A stretch of DNA of 64,000 bases from Augochlora pura (taxonomy: Eukaryota; Arthropoda; Insecta; Hymenoptera; Halictidae), in contig NC_135776.1 of assembly GCF_028453695.1 (NCBI RefSeq), positions 5,766,001 through 5,830,000 of the forward strand, in the 5' to 3' direction. A program made the position numbers and the translations under genes. Below are positions 61,093 through 64,000 of this stretch, piece after piece (the stretch's first letter is position 1; every line of letters starts with the position of its first letter). The notes below the pieces were generated by a model. The model did not search any database. It was not told where the DNA came from and worked only from the letters and a program-made list of their open reading frames with translations.

Positions 61093-61223
61093 TTGACTAT
61101 GAAGATACAAAAAACTGTGTGGAAAGTGCAAATGAAGCTGCTCGTACATCAATACACAATTTGCAAGAATTCGCGCGAGATACTCTCGGATGGATACGCG
61201 CCTTTATAGCCGTGCATACCAAG
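61093..61223 (+). CDS. Unidentified coding exon
   Basis: Between a clear acceptor (TTATATTATAG) and a donor (AAG|GTTAGA), one frame stays open and reads DYEDTKNCVESANEAARTS, then IHNLQEFARDTLGWIRAFIA, then VHTK. The frame requires one base from an upstream exon. The composition, acidic then amphipathic then more hydrophobic, looks like real protein, unlike nearby frames. I do not recognise the family and find no neighbouring exon; the gene may continue past the end of the window. It would be divergent from TRAIP. Confidence 0.5.
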
Positions 61224-61659
61224 GTTAGAACAACTCTTATTTTAAACTTTTGAATCTTTCTCGCGCCAATCCTGTGAACACAATATAAGAATACAAAATA
61301 CAAATATTGAAAAGAAAATTTTTTACAATGAAATTGGTTCTAATCTGAGAAGAATGGAACACCTTTTCGTTATGGATAATACGATATATTTTATCAGGTT
61401 CTATTGGTATCATTACATACAATTTTCCTATACGCTTCGTCCAGTTACGTTAACTTACATCTCGCCTTATATACTCTTCGTTAATATAAAACACGTATAT
61501 AAACATAGGTGGAGTGTAGTATTGGTGTTTACAATAATTTATGGTAAAAAAAATCGTACACAATTTCGTTCAGTATACGCTTACGCGAAGACAATGTTTC
61601 TTAAAAGTGAGTGTGATACGCAATTCTCAGTACCGTGTTCTACTATATGTATACTTGTG

Positions 61660-62078
61660 TACAGTCGGTGATCAAAATATTTGGACATCGGTATCATTAG
61701 TTTTCATTTCGATAATCTCGACGAGGAGACAACGATCGTTAACAACGTATTAATCATACATTATAACACAGTATACAGATATAAAAGATAGAAAGTCTAT
61801 TTATATATTATTTATGATTATTTAAACATTTTGCAGGTACATCGAGGAACCGAATTTTTGTACCGCCAAAACTATTTACGCTTTTGTTTTATAGTAAGAA
61901 AGAAGAAGTGAACAAAAAATTCGTTCGTACTCGATAAATTAATATATTAAGATAGCTGTATATAGTGAATTAATTTTCTTCGTTTTTCATATGCGTATAC
62001 TGTATATAATATTATAATACGTTGTAATATATTTTCTGAATCGTTGTGTTCAAATATTTTCGCGACCGACCATGCGTA
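61660..62078. mobile_element. Tc1/mariner-type MITE
   Basis: TA dinucleotides flank an imperfect inverted repeat. The left end contains GTCGGTGATCAAAATATTTG then GACA; the right end on the opposite strand contains GTCGGTCGCGAAAATATTTG then AACA. The CAAAATATTTGGACA-type end resembles Tc1-like terminal repeats. The interior is non-coding, about 420 bp. Confidence 0.6.
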
Positions 62079-63267
62079 CTGCGATTTTCAATTACGTCTT
62101 ACCAACTAATAATACTTTGGTATAAAATATTGAACTGTTTCGTATTTTCTCAGATAAAACCGACTTGGAAAAATTATCGTAGAAAAGACTGCGACTGTTT
62201 ATCACGTACAGAACAACCGAATAGAAATGGTAGAAACGACAGAGTTGTCTTTTTTTTCTCTTGTAGAATTACATCGGCGTATAATTATAAGAAAAGACGA
62301 ACATTGGATACACAATCTGATCAGAAGTTCCTTACGATATCTTGCAATGTATATTAGAGTGCGCGAAAGGTGGCCAGAGTAAATTATGCTTTGTAGATTA
62401 ATCATAATTCCAATGGAAAAGAGCAAAAAGAAAGACATTTCACATACACATAGCAATAAAGTTTACACGAACCTGTAGAATCGATAGTAGCTAAAATTGA
62501 ACACGAGTGTAGCAAAGTCAACGAATGTATTATACTTCTAACGTGGCGAGTCTTTCACAGAATTGTCGCTGTGTTCAACTTCGAGAAATTCGAATGCAAA
62601 AAGACGATTATTGGCAAATCTTGAGAGATGTTCGCCATCTTTTCATTAGAATAGACGATGCGAAATTATTACGTCGAACAATGAGAATTTAATTGAGAGT
62701 TCAAACATACATCCAAGAAAACGTGTTTCGAATAGGAATCGTTTGTTGCTTTTTGTTCGTTTGTCTACCGAAGGCTAGCGCACGATTATGTTTCGTTTCG
62801 ATGGAATCCGTAGATTCGCGTACAAAAAAAGAAAACGTTTCACGCAATCTTCAGAAGACTTCTTTTCACGCGAAATGAATTACGAGCGGCGAAGATCGAT
62901 TCGCTCGAACTGAACTGTAGAACGTCGCTATTATCCGTTTCTCGAAGGAAAATAGCCGAGGTCATAATAACTGTCCGCCGCATTTCTGCCGTTCAACTTG
63001 CGGCATATCAGCGGAAGTGGACATCTATTACGGCGTCGGCTATTCATCTTAGAAAAAACGAACTACAAATGACTGGTTGTTTTTATGAAATCTGAACGCG
63101 CGATTCGATTCACAGAGGATAATTCGAAGCGACACCGTGTGATCAGACTTTTCTGTACAGAAAATTGTGCGCACTGATTTTTGCAGTGAATTTGTTTATT
63201 TTTCGAAGACTCTTGCACTCGAGTAGGCGCATCGGTGGCCTCCGATCGCTTGCAAATAGGTACATGT

Positions 63268-63308
63268 GTCTATATATATGTATATATGTATATTATATAT
63301 ACATATAG
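63268..63308 (+). repeat. AT-rich microsatellite
   Basis: TATATATATGTATATATGTA and its mirror TATATATACATATA form a small palindromic low-complexity tract. Confidence 0.9.
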
Positions 63309-63410
63309 GTAGGATACACGCACACGGGTACACTCTCGCACGTTACGTGCCCACGCACACACAAATTTGCCGATATTTTTAATGAAACATTTCCCGGATA
63401 CGGTCCCGGA

Positions 63411-63455
63411 CACGTGGTTCGTTCGTACGTTTGTGCGAGCACGTGCGCACACGTG
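63411..63455. promoter_or_regulatory. Cluster of three CACGTG E-boxes
   Basis: CACGTG occurs at 63411-63416, 63440-63445 and 63450-63455, the last two in GCACGTGCGCACACGTGG. Canonical E-boxes are bound by bHLH proteins such as CLOCK/CYCLE, MYC/MAX or MITF. A short GC-rich island in AT-rich DNA also fits a regulatory element. Functional role inferred. Confidence 0.45.
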
Positions 63456-64000
63456 GTATTTCATACCATTTGAAATCCAATCCAGCAGTGAACTAAGACA
63501 CAAGTACAACGAACAATGTTTGTACGAATATAATTTCTTATTTGATTTTGTTCCCAAGATACGGCGATTTACTGTCACAGAAATTTTTACAATTCAATCA
63601 AACAATGGTTTTTATGTTTCACTTGTTTAAATCACGAGTATAATCTTCCAAATTAGTGATTGTTTTGCGAAAAAATGTTTGGATTATAAAGAATGCTAGA
63701 TATGCTAAATAACTAAAGTGCAATTTGGATTTTCTTGCAATGAATTTATTTATTATTCGTCACCTTAAAGACACCTTTTTGTATTACACATATCTTGTAT
63801 ATTCGAAAATAGAAAAGGTACACTTTGAGCACCGTGTATTTAGGTTAAAGCAATACGCGACATCTGTTAATAATTATTTCTAACTATCGTTATCTTCGAA
63901 ATTTAATAGTATAATATAAGAACATAAATTAAAAAGAATATAAGTTAACGTGAAGATGGTTTAGGTTCGTGAACAAGATCAAACTGGTTATATACGTCGA

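Larger units (their letters stand above)
61224..64000. other. Region without recognised gene
   Basis: Possibly an intron of the gene represented by the exon at 61093. It contains a TA-flanked MITE (61660-62078), an AT microsatellite (63268-63308) and a cluster of CACGTG motifs (63411-63455). Open frames are short with no recognised similarity. Confidence 0.5.

Overview
The window looks like nuclear DNA of an insect, most likely a bee or related aculeate hymenopteran. This is inferred from short-intron genes with GT-AG splice sites, insect-like protein sequences, and a sharp contrast between a GC- and CpG-rich half and an AT-rich half. Three runs of exactly 100 N mark assembly gaps at 9530-9629, 9726-9825 and 48563-48662. 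No tRNA, rRNA or CRISPR array was seen.

Left part (1 to about 40.4 kb): GC- and CpG-rich and gene-poor. The only convincing gene is a FAM151/menorin-domain (DUF2181) protein on the minus strand. Three exons lie at 7032-8243, and a candidate signal-peptide exon lies 18 kb upstream at 26440-26479. The rest holds microsatellites, minisatellites, two candidate homeodomain-site-rich regulatory regions, and many small non-autonomous DNA transposons. Most of these are TTAA-flanked piggyBac-type MITEs with ends such as TTAACCCTTTGCACT or TTAACACTTTACCGA. Two TA-flanked Tc1/mariner-type elements share one terminal repeat, and one 293-bp element is a long palindrome.

Right part (about 40.4 to 64 kb): AT-rich, with housekeeping-type genes. 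In order these are: HACD3-type 3-hydroxyacyl-CoA dehydratase (minus, 5 exons, complete, 368 aa); a GPI-anchored Cu-only superoxide-dismutase-repeat protein (plus, 11 visible exons, 5' end lost in a gap); RNA polymerase II subunit RPB2 (plus, 5 exons, complete, 1175 aa); and a TRAIP/nopo-type RING E3 ligase (minus, 6 exons, with one apparent frameshift in exon 4). An unidentified plus-strand exon at 61093-61223 lies divergently from TRAIP. RPB2 and TRAIP are convergent. The genes share no pathway; this is an ordinary eukaryotic cluster of separate transcription units.

Most interesting points: (1) an internally deleted piggyBac element inside TRAIP intron 2 that keeps 13-bp perfect ends, the TTAA duplication and a remnant of the transposase cysteine-rich domain; (2) many TTAA MITEs, some nested, in the GC-rich half; (3) the TRAIP frameshift, confined to about 12 nt; (4) retention of all four copper ligands in only one of the SOD-repeat domains; (5) the abrupt compositional boundary that also changes codon use.
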